The notes beneath the pieces are model-generated. The model saw nothing but the letters and a program-made list of their open reading frames with translations. It was not told the DNA's origin and ran no database searches. Of a DNA stretch of 64,000 bases, positions 1-11,716 are shown one piece after another. Made by a program: the position numbers and the translations under genes. How positions within the stretch are numbered: the stretch's first letter is position 1; every line of letters begins with the position of its first letter. Source of the stretch: Caenorhabditis remanei (lineage: Eukaryota; Nematoda; Chromadorea; Rhabditida; Rhabditidae); the NCBI RefSeq assembly GCF_010183535.1, contig NC_071330.1, forward strand, positions 2,275,717 to 2,339,716, given 5' to 3'.

Positions 1-2917
1 TTGCTCTGAAAAATCTAAACAAAAAAAGAAGTATAAAACGACTTAACCTTACCCTTGTCTATCTCAAAAAAAGCTCTGAGTATTACTAGGGGCCTCGAGT
101 TCAAGGGGCATTCAAACAACATATCAACTCGGTTGGTATGTATATCGGTTGAGATAGTCGTTGAATACCGCTCGAAGTGAGGCCCAAACAAGGAGACATC
201 TGGATAGACAGAGTCACAGATGGACTTGGAGAAGGGAGAAGAGGGGGACCCGAATAGGGGAAGGCGAAGAAAGACGGAATGAGATGGTGGTGTGTTGTGG
301 GTCGCCAGTGGCAAGGGGGCGTGGCTTGAGAGGGGTGGGGGGAAACATAAAGACCCGCTATTTCTCTGGCACACCCTCCATGTCCCACATGGTCTCTCGT
401 AATCGCGACAGCGCGATGGCGACGCCGCGCAGAAGCGGCAGATGGCGTAGAGTCGTCTGGAGAGTGTGTGTGTGACGGGCGGTCCCGTTGAGCAGATGGG
501 CCGTTGGGGAGGGAGGAGAAGAAGAAGTGCTTCTGGTTGGTTGTGCGCGTATGGCCAAATGGGAAACGATCAATCATTTCCGGAGGAGGGCTTTTAGGGG
601 GAAAGAGAAGAATGGGTCGCCCCGGGTTTAACGCTTGAAAGATTGAAAAGGAAATGAGTTGAGAGAGAGGAGAGGAGATTTTCTCTTTTCAGTCGTCATA
701 TGGCGCCGGCTGAAAATATTTTATATTTTCAGCCGACTCACGGGGAGATGGAATAACAAAAAACAAAATGGAGGGATTAGTGGAGTGGTCTCTGAGAATT
801 AGTTCTTTTAGTTCTCAGGAACTAGTGGCCGAGTTTTTAAAGGATTTGGGATGTTAGGCCATCTTGAGAAAATTCCAAATCGCTATTTTTCAAACTTGTC
901 AAAGCCTGGTTTCAAAAAAAGAAACAATTTTTGACATTTTTTCAAAAATATTCAAAAAAATTTGAAAATTGGCGACCTTGACAAATATGCTATTTCCCTA
1001 TGTTTTTCTATTGGTTTTTGTGGAGAAATCGCTATTTTTAATACGGTGGCCTAGTTTCTTAAGAATTTGAGGTTCTCGGCCATCTGCTAAATCTCAATTT
1101 TAAACATTTTTAATTGGCAATCCTCTTTTTTCAACATTGTTCCAGTTTTGAAGATTCCCAAGGCTTTTGAACTAGTGGCCTAGATTCCTTCTATTTTAAG
1201 ATTCTAGGCCATGGCCTAACATTTCCACTGTTAGGGTTTTGCGGCCACCAAAACCAAGCCACGAGAAAAGTTTGAAAAAAATTGCTGATTTCTTGAAAAT
1301 TTTTAAAAAATTTCCGAAAGCTACAGTACCACAGGTAGGCGTCGATCATAAAGCGCCACTGGCGCCCCAGCCTATCTTTCTAGGTATTTTTCAACTGCTA
1401 CCCTTAATTAATCCGTTCTTCACCTGGGTTCTTAAAACGATCCCACAGCGCGCCAGTCAATTTTACCAATTGCAATAATGACTACCTAGCCAACCCCCAC
1501 CTGTCATCAGCTAATTTGGTTTCCATTTCAAAACGGACAGATGGCAAAAGGCGCCGAAGGCGCGCCAGCCACACAGAAACCATCTTTGTCAACAAAAAGG
1601 CGTCACTTCGACAAGCTACTGACGTACTAGCTGGGACCTCTTGGCTACCCGGATCCAAAAACGCGTCACAGGCACCCCAGCCTGCAAGACAATGAGCTAC
1701 TGAAATATAACACCTTTCTCACCGCATAAACCCCAAAGGCGCCCCAGCCACTCTGGGTAGCTAGTAGCTACCTGGTAACTGAATCCATTCGTGACATCGT
1801 GTACCTTCTAGAATGCGCCATCGGCGCCCCAGCCGTATGAATTATGACTAGCTAGCCACCTGTCATCAGCTAATAATTGGTTTCCATTTAAAAAGGCCAC
1901 ACAGCCAGCAGACACACTTAATTCGTCATTCAACACGCTTCGTCTTGTATATTCAATGTGTGCATAATAAATCGGAGGAGTCAGGGGGGACACCTGTCGT
2001 CTCGTTTTTCTTTTCTTTTATTCAAAACGGTCATTTTCAATGCACACACATGATGTCCCTTGAACAACAGAGCCCTCCTCCTTTTGGTGGGTTTTCCCAT
2101 GAAGTGCTTCTGAAGGGACGACGACGTCTTCTGGAGACGACGACGACGGACGGCACCGAGCAGCACTCTCTCTCTCTCTCTCGTGTGAAAAAAAGAGAGA
2201 AAATGGGGCCGTCGGGGGGAGGCGAAGGCTATAGCGGATGTCGTTTAGGATGTGGGGAGAAAGAACTTTTTCGCCGTTTTTTTTTCCTCGGAGCCATCTT
2301 TTAGGGATTTAGGGGGGAACGGGAAGGGGGAGCTTTTAATGATGGGGTTGGGCTGATCATATATTATAGGCTTAGGCTCATTTGCCATTTTAGGCTTAGG
2401 TGTTCAGGATTAGGTAGGATCGTTATCTAATAAGCTTAGGCTTAACCGTTCATAAAAATGTTCGGAAACAGTTAAATTTGAAAATTTTTAGATTTCTGAA
2501 ATGCTCAAGAATATTATGTACAAACAAGCTTGTTAGGAACTGAAATTTAGGTTTACGGGTTATGCTTAAGGATCCCTCAAACCTTCTGAAATTGTGAAAT
2601 CCGACAATATTGAGTTCTTGCTCTCCGGAGGTTCCCTGAAGCCTCTAGATAGCGCATTGATGGGTTCTAGTTTTGACTTAATCTGAAGCAAAAGTTTAGA
2701 CTTCGGCCTTAACATAACTGTAATCATTGGTTTGTTAGTATTGATGTTTAGTCTAAAATCGTACTTTTGTTCAGGAAGAACCGTACGTCTTCAATCTTTT
2801 GGATAAAAAACTCTTAAAAATTCAGGATTTTTAAAAATTACTTTCGAACATTTCACAAGCCAAAGGCTGGACAATAACATAGAAATTTAAGCTTGTACAC
2901 AACTAGTATTAAGGATC
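1..2917. other. Gene-poor region, possible upstream/intronic DNA
   Basis: No coding exon with matching splice signals could be supported on either strand. About 160-680 is purine-rich on the plus strand and unusually GC-rich for the window, ending in a GA-repeat run near 660-680; 2165-2185 is a CT microsatellite. Such GA/CT-rich stretches are common near Caenorhabditis promoters, so this may be upstream or first-intron DNA, but that is inference. Around 840-1215 the dispersed words GGCCTAG and TCTCGGCCA recur, a repeat signature also seen at 12.9-13.6 kb. Confidence 0.4.
1355..1840. repeat. Dispersed GGCGCCCCAGCC-word cluster
   Basis: The word GGCGCCCCAGCC or a one/two-base variant appears five times (near 1363, 1553, 1672, 1738 and 1825), each followed by unrelated AT-rich sequence. 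Its reverse complement is the core of the tandem array at 5.19-5.63 kb, and related GGCGC words occur at 6.7 and 20.1-20.5 kb. This looks like one diverged short repeat family; its origin is unknown. Confidence 0.5.
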
Positions 2918-2919
2918 TA

Positions 2920-2946
2920 CAGGGTGCGGCAGAATTACCCGCACAA
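2920..2946 (+). repeat. Left terminal inverted repeat of the maT element
   Basis: These 27 bases match the reverse complement of 4197-4223 without a mismatch. They begin CAGGGTGCGG directly after a TA dinucleotide. They should be the transposase binding and cleavage end. Confidence 0.95.
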
Positions 2947-3072
2947 AAGTTTGGCGCCATAAAGCAAGGCGATTGACGCAATTCTGGCGCGCGTATTATT
3001 TAAATTTTTGTTAATTATTTCATTTTTTATCATTGTGCCAAATTTCAGATTGATCGGTTTTGTTTTAGGTAA

Positions 3073-4107
3073 ATGGCACCGCCGAGTCCACATCGCTCTT
3101 CCATTTTGAACCTTTTCAAAGCAGGAGTCGCTCCGGTTGACATCATTAAACGGCTCGGAGTCCCAAGTAGAACCGTCTATGATTCGATTTCTTGTTTCAA
3201 AAAGCTTGGCACGTTTTTGGATAGATGTGGGAGAGGCAGAAAACCAACAGTCGTGACTCCAGATCGGATTAAAGCTGTGAAAGAGAGAATCAGAAGAAAT
3301 CCACATCGGAGCATCAGAAAAATGGCGAAAGGTATGAAAATTAGTTCACGTTCGATGGGAAGGATTGTCAAAGACAAGCTGAAACTTACCTGCTACCGTG
3401 TAAGAAAAGCAGCCATTCTCTCGGAAGCTACAACGAAGAAACGGCTCGAAAGGTCAAAAAAGCTCCTTCAGCGCACGCGCAATGGTGAACACTTGGTGAC
3501 AGTGTTCTCCGACGAGAAGCTGTTCACGGTACAGGCCGAATTCAATCCTCAAAATCATCGAGTACTAGCTGAGACATCTGAGGAAGCTTTTGCAAACGGA
3601 AGGACCATTCATCAAGCTTCTCATCCCGCTAGTGTGATGGTTTTTGGAGCAGTGTGTGCTGATGGCAAGTCACCATTGCTTTTTGTCGATCAGGGAGTCA
3701 AAATCAATAAAGAAGTCTACATTTCGCAGATTTTGGAAAAGACACTTCTTCCCTGGGCCCAGAAGCACTTCAATGGACGTCGCTGGGTGTTCCAACAAGA
3801 CGGCGCACCAGCACACACTGCCAAGTTGTCGCAACAGTGGTGCGAAACCCATTTGCCTGCGTTCATCCCGAAGGACGAATGGCCACCGTCCTCGCCAGAC
3901 CTCAATCCTTTGGACTACTCCATCTGGGGGGTTTTACAAAACAAGGTCAACGCTAAACCCCACTCAAGTATCGAGGCGCTGAAGAAGACCCTGGTCAAGG
4001 AATGGGACGCTTTGTCTCCGGAGTACCTGCGTGCAACCATCGATGCCTACCCTAGACGTCTTCGTGCTGTCTTCGAAAAGAGAGGAAGTCGGATGGAACA
4101 AGTTTAG
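3073..4107 (+). CDS. maT/mariner-like transposase, 344 aa, intact
   Basis: Single-exon transposase that would bind the flanking inverted repeats and cut and paste the element at TA sites in the nucleus. The N-terminal ~110 residues hold two helix-turn-helix regions: one around residues 12-45 with the GVPSRTVYD turn, and one around 76-105 with RSIRKMAKGMKISSRS. The catalytic acidic triad reads D147 (VFSDEK), D243 (QQDGAPAH) and D281 (in NPLDYSIW after SPDLN). There are 37 residues between the second and third aspartate, hence DD37D. Length matches the family (about 340 aa). The start at 3073 is 127 bp inside the left repeat, and no frameshift or stop is present, so activity is plausible. Overlapping frames look like shadows. 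Confidence 0.93.
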   Translation: MAPPSPHRSSILNLFKAGVAPVDIIKRLGVPSRTVYDSISCFKKLGTFLDRCGRGRKPTVVTPDRIKAVKERIRRNPHRSIRKMAKGMKISSRSMGRIVKDKLKLTCYRVRKAAILSEATTKKRLERSKKLLQRTRNGEHLVTVFSDEKLFTVQAEFNPQNHRVLAETSEEAFANGRTIHQASHPASVMVFGAVCADGKSPLLFVDQGVKINKEVYISQILEKTLLPWAQKHFNGRRWVFQQDGAPAHTAKLSQQWCETHLPAFIPKDEWPPSSPDLNPLDYSIWGVLQNKVNAKPHSSIEALKKTLVKEWDALSPEYLRATIDAYPRRLRAVFEKRGSRMEQV

Positions 4108-4196
4108 CTGATAATTGTTGATATGGTCATGAATAAACTTTTGGTTGATTCCCATGGTTTTCTGACTTTTACTTTTTTAGATATAGCACTTATAGC

Positions 4197-4223
4197 TTGT
4201 GCGGGTAATTCTGCCGCACCCTG
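4197..4223 (-). repeat. Right terminal inverted repeat of the maT element
   Basis: Perfect 27-bp inverted match to 2920-2946, followed by the second TA copy at 4224-4225. Confidence 0.95.
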
Positions 4224-4225
4224 TA

Positions 4226-5189
4226 GTTCAATTTTTTAACACGTAATATCTCTCACTGACCCAAAATACATAGTCGGGTTGCACCAGACTTAAAAACTCA
4301 AGAGCTAAGGATTAGAAGAAAGTCGGAAAACTTAAATCTCCAATTTTTGAATTCCCAAAAAGTCGTAATCTGATGATAAGTTCAAGGATCAATTTAGGCT
4401 CTGAATTGGAAATAATTATGCTAATAAGCTTAATGGTGAGATTAGGATTAGACAGAAGCTTAGGTTCCGGTATAAAGATAATTTCTATTTAGTTGTCAGG
4501 CTTAGCTTTTACATTCATTAAAAACAACAAGGATGGCAAAACTTTTCAGACTTTTCAGATCATGTCAGTCCACACCTGAATCATGCACTAATTATCTTTT
4601 CCGGATTCAGAGTCTACACAGTGAAGGATGACTACTCTGTGAAAATTCCTTATTTCTGAAATTCGAGGACGCGAAACATATCTCGAAAACCCACACTGGA
4701 GAAAACTTTGAAATAGCATAACTAGACACATGTAGAATTTTCCTGACCAAAAACACACCGGATTCTCAATATTCAAACGGAACCTGAAACTTTTCAATTT
4801 CAGGAGTTCCCGCTCTAACATAACCGAATTCCTCTTATCCGAAAACGTCATAATTTCTCTCCCCCTGCTGCTTCTGCTGCTCCAGAAGCTCTCTCTCTCT
4901 CTCTCATCTGAGAGCTCAATTTTCGAATCGAGTGTCGGGTGAGGCGTAAAGAATGAATGAGGCGGAAAGTGCACGATTACTAATGCACTAGAAAACGGGC
5001 GGGTCCCGAGTCGAGGAGAGATGAAAGAGGAGAACAAAGAGGGGAGGCTTTTATGGTATCATAAAATTCATGAGGTTCTTTTCTTCAGCAAATAGAGAGG
5101 GGGACCGACAAAGGGGGCGACGCCGACAAGTGATGGGAACCGAGTGGTGGATTATCAGTTTGCAGATGTTAAGAATGGTTGAGGCTCCT
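4226..5189. other. Non-coding, CT microsatellite, possible promoter DNA
   Basis: No supported gene. A CT dinucleotide run lies at about 4889-4905, preceded by a CTGCTG-type tract on the plus strand. The minus-strand frame open over 4588-5037 reads through this low-complexity DNA and has no recognisable domain or splice logic, so I do not call it. Confidence 0.4.
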
Positions 5190-5632
5190 TTAACGCGTTC
5201 TGAGAATCTGAGTTGGTCGGTAGGAGTTTCAGAGGCTTACTGTTAACAAGTCTGTCTGGGGCGCCTGCGGCGCGTTTTGAGGATCTAAATGAGTTCGAAG
5301 GTGAACAAGGAGTCTCAGTAAGTCAAATGTGACCAAATTTGGCTGAGGCGCCCGCGGCGCGTTTCAAAATCTGAGTAAACTACCGGAAGGTGAACAAGGA
5401 GTTTCAGTGTCGCAGTGTTAACAAGAGTGTCTGGGGCGCCTGCGGCGCGTTTCGAGATCTGAATGAACAACCCAAAGTTGAACAATGAGTTTCAATGTCT
5501 CACTGTTCACAAGACTGTCTGGGGTACCTTTAGCGCATTTTGAGAATCTGAACTTGTCCGGAGGTGAACAAGGAGTCTCAGTAAGTCAAATGTGACAAAT
5601 TTTGGCTGGGGCGCCTCTGGCGCGTTTTAATG
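5190..5632 (+). repeat. Tandem ~85-88 bp repeat, five units, GGCGCC core
   Basis: Five diverged units each carry a core like TCTGGGGCGCCTGCGGCGCG followed by TTT, at about 5256, 5342, 5430, 5518 and 5606. Flanks such as GTGAACAAGGAGT(C/T)TCAGT recur between cores. Unit length is roughly 84-88 bp. No coding potential; the core relates to the words at 1.36-1.83 kb. Confidence 0.85.
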
Positions 5633-7427
5633 CAAAGATTATGAGTAAAAAGCAAAAGAACCGTCCGGTGTCGAAAATTGTGTTATAATTTTGAGTTTTC
5701 AGTATTTGATAGTACAGACCAAGACCTTCATTTTTGTAATTGACAACTTATTTGTAAGGACGCGTTCTGGGCAGTTAAAGCCGTCGGATATTAGTGACTC
5801 TAGACAAGTTTTCTCGATCTCCGTGAGCCCGAAATTATAATTTTCAATAAGTGTGAGCAAATAAAATTTAGACCATGTCAAGGACTTTGCCGAGCCATAT
5901 CTCGGTTCCTGTCAGGATTTAGCTTATTCTGATTGCAGAAATGGAATCCTCATGTGACATTTCAATTTTGAAGTGTTCCGGAACAATAATAATGACAGCT
6001 GAAGTGACAAAAACAAGGGAGCCCATACAGAGAAAGAGCATCACTACTAAAAAAAAAGTTGTCGACTGCAAAAATGCATACATTGGAGTCCAATTTTGGG
6101 AGAGCATCACTATACAGATGTACAGAACAATCTTATGGATCCACGAAAAAGTGGTCAATGGCAAAAACTGAAAAATGGACTATTCGAAAAACAAACTTTC
6201 CAGAACGATTTCTGACAAATGGACGGAATCTATGACTTGATCACTTCCACAATTTTTCAGTTTCTCAACTTTTCTCTGTACCCAATAATTATTATAATTC
6301 CTGTACAAATCACCACTAAGCCATCCTCACAATTTGACTCCTCCTTCTCCTCACAAATCTTCAGATTGCTCAACCCGTCAGTCAGAATATGAACATATCG
6401 AGGGGGAAAGGAGATCAAATTTACATATATTATTTATTCCTCCCTTGGGATGACAGGGGGAAAACGAGGACGGAGGGGGTTAACTAAGATTTGTGGCCAA
6501 CTATTAGTCAAATCTAGATGGAGAGAAACACATGCAAATGTGAAGAAGTCTGTCTGTGTGTACGGGGGTCCAGATGTTCAGAAACTCGACTAGAATAGAA
6601 ATGGGAAATATGAAATTTTGGAATTCTCTGATAAATTCAGATTCTTACAGGATGGTCTGTGATATTGCTTGCTTGACCAGTGACATGTTGTTTTAAAATT
6701 TAGAGCGCGCCGCTACTGAATTTGCACGCATTCAAGTTCAGAAACGCGTCTACGACGCGCCAGATATTCTTAAAAACTCCTAAGAAAGGTAATCAAATGG
6801 TCTTCCTCCATTCTTAAGTTCGAAAAGAAGAAAGGTTACGGTAATCAGGGTCACCTTTTGAACTGGTGGCCTAGATTACCAAAATGAAGCCCACGAAAAA
6901 TTCCATATAAATCTGCTTTTTGAAAGTTTTGAAAACTTTTTTGAAACATCATGCTTTCATAACCAAGCCAGTACCACAATTTTAAATTTTTTTTTACGTG
7001 TTTCAGATAAAATCTAGATCTCCATTTTTGTAGTTAACAACTTTTCATACGGTATCTCCATTAAGAGTTACAGACAGGTATTCGGGAGGAACCATACCCA
7101 GGTACAGTTCTAATCTTTTATCTCCTATAACTTGCTAGGGATAGTCCGTACAAAAAAGTTGTTAACTACAAAAATAGAGGTGTAATTTTGTTTCATAACA
7201 TATCGCAATACCAGGACATACTGACAGTTCTTGACAGAGTTAAAAGCTGTCCAAATTACCCAATTCAAATGTCCTCGTCAAGATTGGGAGGCTGATACAG
7301 TTCACTTTTATTTTGTAAATTTTCAATCTTAAAAACTTTGATTTTTTTAAAATTTCCAGACAAATTCCTTGATGTGTTGAACTTTACTAACATAATAGCA
7401 GGTGCTAAACAAAAGTTATTCACTTAC
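5633..7427. other. Non-coding, probably intron or intergenic
   Basis: No exon could be joined in phase to the minus-strand gene that begins at 8416. Contents include AT-rich sequence, GGCGC words near 6705-6755, and a stretch near 7080-7180 resembling Caenorhabditis dispersed repeats. A minus-strand hydrophobic frame at 5919-6164 is discussed among the rejected items. The next exon of the 7428-8416 gene may lie here or beyond the left edge. Confidence 0.35.
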
Positions 7428-8416
7428 TGATTGAGTTGACGGGCGGCTGCTTGAATACGATGAATCGAGTCATTCGCCTGTTTTTTTTCAGCTGCAACGT
7501 CGTCGGCGGTGGCTGTCGATGGGGGATCACACGGTTTCAGTTCGGCACTTTTCGTCTCGATTGAACGGAGTCTGGAAAGGCGTTTTGAAAAAAGATAATG
7601 GAAGTGGAGGACAAGATTTCAGATATTTATAGTTTGGTATTTCGGATACATGAGAATGTATACTTTTATAAATGGCGCGAGGGGTTACTGTAGTTGTGAT
7701 CCATTCTCAGTCAGTGAGTAGCACTGTAAGTCATCTGAGGGGCATGGAACTGCCTACTGACATATTTTTGAGCAAATTGAAAAACCCTGGAAGTACAGTA
7801 AACCAGGATTACTGTAGTTTTTGTGGCGTAACCTGATGGAAACTGTTTTCCATGCAGTGCTCATACTATTGAAAATAGTTTCGTCGTCTTCAAAAAACTA
7901 GCCCTCAAATCTATGCCGTTACCTCTGAATAGCAGTGTGAACATCCATCTCCTCCTCAATTCTCGGTGATAGACGTCTAGATGGTGAGTCGAGAACATCA
8001 TTAGATAGTACTGAACGACGGCGAGTCGAGAACGAGTTGAGAAGGGATGATTGGGAGCTAGACGATTTCCAGGTTGGTGGCTCGATGTCTCTGGAAAGTT
8101 TTCAGTGAAAACGGATAGTTTGAAAACATTGATAATTTGAAACAAAATATTCAAAAAACTGGTAAGTTGCAAAAATTTAAGACTCAAATTTTTTGGCTAT
8201 ATGACACTCACGTCAATTTCTGTTGTGGTGCCAATCCGGTGAAGTCCGCCAAGCTCATACGTCTGACTTGTACCTGGAGACTTTCTGGATCCGATGGTGG
8301 GTCCTGGAAATTTTTTTTGATCTACCCAGACCCCCGTTTTGACCTACCTGATCACAAATCGAATTGGAACGTCTCCAGAAGTCTTCGATATCTTTTCGAT
8401 TCAAACTTGAATTCAT
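7428..8416 (-). CDS. Unrecognised gene, four 5' exons only (147+ codons)
   Basis: Four minus-strand exons join in phase: 8348-8416, 8212-8273, 7923-8090 and 7428-7571. Donors are GTAGGT, GTGAGT, GTAACG and GTAAGT; acceptors are CTCCAG, TTCCAG and TTCCAG. The start is the ATG at 8416 (MNSSLNRKDIEDFWRR). The product has a serine/arginine-rich segment (WKSSSSQSSLLNSFSTRRRS) at about residues 47-66, then a charged, probably helical stretch (IEEEMDVHTAIQRLRSIETK) and another ending AAARQLNQ. No signal peptide or membrane span is visible, so it looks like a cytoplasmic, partly coiled-coil protein. I do not recognise the family. The frame is open at the last donor (phase 2), so the 3' part is missing from the model and must lie to the left, possibly outside the window. 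Confidence 0.75.
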
Positions 8417-8639
8417 GGTTGAAGAAATAAAAAAAAAGAAGGCAAGTGAAAGGGGGATGAAGATGATACTCTCTGCTGTTTTATGTCTTCTCTTCGCTTC
8501 TTTATATTCTGAAATTCGATAGAAATAAGAAGGAAGGAAAACAATTGAATAGGAGCAAAGAAGACGAGGAGAAGTGAGCTCAAAAGTAACTTTTCGAAGA
8601 AATGTACTAAAGTATAGTGTTAGAAAAGAATGCAAAAAA

Positions 8640-9915
8640 TAATGGCGGGGTGAAGGAATCGAACTCGGGTCGCGACACAGGTCGTTCGCGAGTAGACGCG
8701 TTACGGATGCGAATCTTGTGCGGAGTCTTTACGGATCCGTAACGACGCTTCTCGCGATAGGTCGTTCGCGCACGACTCGTATTCCTCATTCGCACACGGA
8801 CCGTTTATGGATGTCCAACTTTTCTATCGACGGTGCGCGCACTGCTCGGATACGAGATCGCGTGAGGATGGTTTACGACGTCCTGCTGAGCGACTCTGAT
8901 TGCTTTCGCAAACGGATCGTATATGGATGATTGGACTAACTTTTACTCTCGCGGCCAGCTCAATTTTTATTTTTATTTCGATTTTTACCTATTTTTTCTC
9001 AAATTTTTTTGATTTATTTACTTTTTCATGGTTTTTCAGGCCGATAAAATTATTGGAGACCAATTCGAACAAAATGGACAACAATTTTATTGAGGTTTGT
9101 CTATCGGCGACCTATAAATACAGTATAGGACTTAAATTTTTCAGAATCTGGTCGGATATACAAATCAAGGAATAAGGAGCCGCAAATTCAATATTTTTTG
9201 ATAAATGATGCAGAAACAATCTACTTTCAAGCAGTTTTTCGGTGAGTGAGCGATTTATTTCCAGATAAAAATGAGAAAAATAAATTTTCAGAGCATCAAG
9301 TGTTGGCTTGGCGGAAACGGAATGAGGCAACTACAACAGGATTTTGGCTTCAAAAATGGACAGAATTATGGATATTGGCACAAAATCGACACAAATCGAC
9401 AAAAAATTAGGAATGTTTCAATAAATTTTATATTAGTTTTTTTGTTGATTTTTCTATCTTTCTTGAATTTTTAATTGTTTAAATGATTTTTTCTGAAATA
9501 AATAAGTCATTATAAAAAACTTTTTTGCTTTGAAAACCAAGAAAAATGGGAAGGGGAGGGCAGGGAGAGCAACCAGAAATGAACGGATCGCGCACGGAAC
9601 CGTATACGGACGTTCGCAAACGGGTCGGTTATGGATCCATAACGAGTCTTTTTTTCGGTACCGATATGGACCGTGCGCGATCGTCCGAAGCATCCGTAAC
9701 GGATCGTTTGCGAACGACCTGTGTCGTCCGAAGCATCCGTAACGGATCGTTTGCGAACGACCTGTGGAGATTGATAGCCCACCTTGCTACCGGCTACGCC
9801 ACACAGGTAGATTTGGCGACCACCGGCGAAGGTGGTGATAAACCGACTCTTGTGGGCGCCGCTCACCTTTATCAGTTTAACGACCAGGGTTCGATTCCGG
9901 GCTTCGGCAAAACTT
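8640..9915. mobile_element. Element with tRNA-like inverted ends (~1.28 kb)
   Basis: Both ends carry a tRNA B-box-like word in opposite orientation: GGAATCGAAC at 8655-8664 (minus) and GGTTCGATTCC at 9888-9898 (plus). Inside each end lies an inverted sub-terminal repeat containing ACACAGGTCGTTCGC and GTTACGGATGC (8673-8712 against 9687-9767). The middle, 8.95-9.48 kb, is AT-rich with no convincing ORF. Near 9775-9815 an A-box-like stretch (minus) is also present. A similar inverted pair occurs at 15.98-16.21 kb. This could be a foldback element derived from tRNA sequence, or nested SINE copies; no transposase is seen. Confidence 0.5.
9684..9768 (+). repeat. 42-bp perfect tandem duplication in tRNA-like element
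   Basis: Two adjacent copies of a ~42-bp unit starting CGTCCGAAGCATCCGTAACG and ending GAACGACCTGTG lie at about 9684-9725 and 9727-9768. Each unit contains the inverted word ATCCGTAACGGAT. Confidence 0.8.
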
Positions 9916-11716
9916 TTTTTGGGATTTTTTTGGAATTTTTTTGGGGTTCAAAACTAAGAGATATAAGAAAAAGAAAATAATAAATAGGAAGAAGAAACAC
10001 CAACTAATCCACCCACCCTCCTCTCTTTCCCCAAACAAACATGATTTATAGTTGAGCCATTCATTTTTGGAGCAGAAATGTTTTTTTTGGGGACCACGGG
10101 GAAGAAGTCAGAAATCAAAAAGCACCTTGTGAATAGAGATGGGAATACTCGAAAATAGTTTCCAGAATAATAAGAAATGAGTAAATATAAATAGATGATT
10201 ATCAAGATGGTGTCTAGAAGGGGTATTAGGGGGACGAAGGGGGCTAAAAATAGGGGGAAACTATTTTGGGTGGTTGGTGATGTCATGGGAAACGAGAAAG
10301 GGAGGACATCGGGACATCTGGAAACAGAAGAAAAGGGGTTTTATGATATAGGCGGATTTTAACCTTTGACGGTTTTTCACTGCAGTGCGAGGCATATGGT
10401 GACGGAAACGCGCTCCGTCGCACAACGGTTGGGACTTGGCATAGAGCCAACGATTTTTACGTTCATTTAAAACCGCGACGCGCACGCAATGCAACAAAAA
10501 AATTCCAATCGGTTCGTTGTGAGTCTTAAGCCTCGCAATCCTGTAGTTTTGCAGTTTTATTGGCGTTTTCCGGCGTTTTTTTTTAATTTTGTCATCATTA
10601 TTACATTTTTCGGGGGTTTTCACTAGATTTTACCTATTTCCAGTTACTTTCAACGCTCTGAAGACTTCTAAATACCTTTTTTCAAAATTTTATAGTTTTC
10701 GACGTTTTTCAGGATCATAGGGTACGTTGAAAATGTCATTGAGTCTAGAAAGTGCGCTCTATTGTTAAACGCGACTATTTGGGTTACAGTAGGAGTTGGA
10801 CACTGTGCGAATTTTTCCATTTTCAAACTATTGGAAGTTAAATTATTCTTAGGTTTTTCTTTCATAGAACCTTTTTTTTATTAAACTTTTTTTAAAAACA
10901 TTTTTTTAAATATAAAATTGTAACTTCTAGACAGACGCGCAGACAGACTCTTTGATATCTTGAAGTCAAAATAAAGCGGGCATCAGCATTACCCTTTCTT
11001 TGGAAATTAGGAAGTTCTGACATACAGAAACACAGAAAGACACTGCGGCCTTCCAAAAATGCGTTGCACTGGACATCCGGATAAACAGACACACAGAGTG
11101 ACAAAAAATTTAGAAAAAAGCATACTTGCAAAATTACGGCCCGGCCAAAATTTTTTGATTTTTTAAAAAAATTTTCCATTAAAAATTTCAAATTTTTTGA
11201 TGCATAACTAGCTTTTGATTGAATTCTGAAGTATTGTCAAAAATTCGACGTTTTTGGGAAAAAATTCAAATTTTCGTTCAAAATTTTAGTTCAAATTTTT
11301 TCAGCTGCAAGTATGGAAAAAAGGGACTAAACACCTTCCAAAATGCCCTCTACTCCTATTATTACTTGCTGTTTTCTCCCAGCTGTTCACCTCTTCAAAA
11401 AATTTCCTTTTTCCTCTTATTTTTCAGTCAAAACGCCAAAAAGAAGAGGGGGCCGCGCCAGACACAATAACTTGTTAACTTTTTCCTTCTTTTTTTTGTG
11501 TCTGACCTAACTTTTTCCTCTTATTTTTGCCTATTTTTCGGCAGGAGATGAATGGGGTTGTTATGAAGGAAAAGTGAGAAGAAGGAGAAGGAGAAGATGT
11601 CAAAAATCAGAAGAGAATTTGAGACATTTTCAGAGCAGAGGGGAGATATAGACATTAATTAGCTTGGAAAAAGAACAAATGAGAGGGTGGACACGCCCAC
11701 TTTTTTTACCGCACGG
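9916..11716. other. Non-coding AT-rich DNA
   Basis: No supported gene on either strand. A locally GC-richer patch at about 10380-10500 has several CG dinucleotides but no open frame with splice sites. A GGACATCCGG...ACAGACACACAG word, seen dispersed elsewhere, occurs at 11072-11097. Confidence 0.4.

Larger units (their letters stand above)
2918..4225 (+). mobile_element. Intact mariner/maT-type (DD37D) DNA transposon
   Basis: A 1,304-bp element (2920-4223) is bounded by perfect 27-bp terminal inverted repeats beginning CAGGGTGCGGCAG and flanked on both sides by TA, the standard Tc1/mariner target duplication. It encodes one uninterrupted transposase. The perfect TIRs and open frame suggest recent insertion. 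The DD37D spacing places it with the maT clade, for which the C. elegans CemaT elements are the known nematode relatives; the exact family assignment is from memory of the motif, not a search. Confidence 0.93.

Noticed and set aside
101..577. 158-codon minus-strand frame
   Set aside because: Low-complexity Pro/Ser/Thr/His translation over purine-rich DNA, no splice logic, no domain.
4588..5037. 149-codon minus-strand frame
   Set aside because: Runs through a CT microsatellite; no domain or conserved features.
5919..6168. Minus-strand hydrophobic frame with a possible transmembrane segment after a TTTTTCAG acceptor
   Set aside because: It cannot be joined in phase to the gene at 7428-8416, has no recognisable family, and sits in AT-rich DNA where hydrophobic frames arise by chance.
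9546..9980. 144-codon plus-strand frame in the tRNA-like element
   Set aside because: Overlaps tandem 42-bp repeats and a B-box-like end; repetitive translation, no domain.
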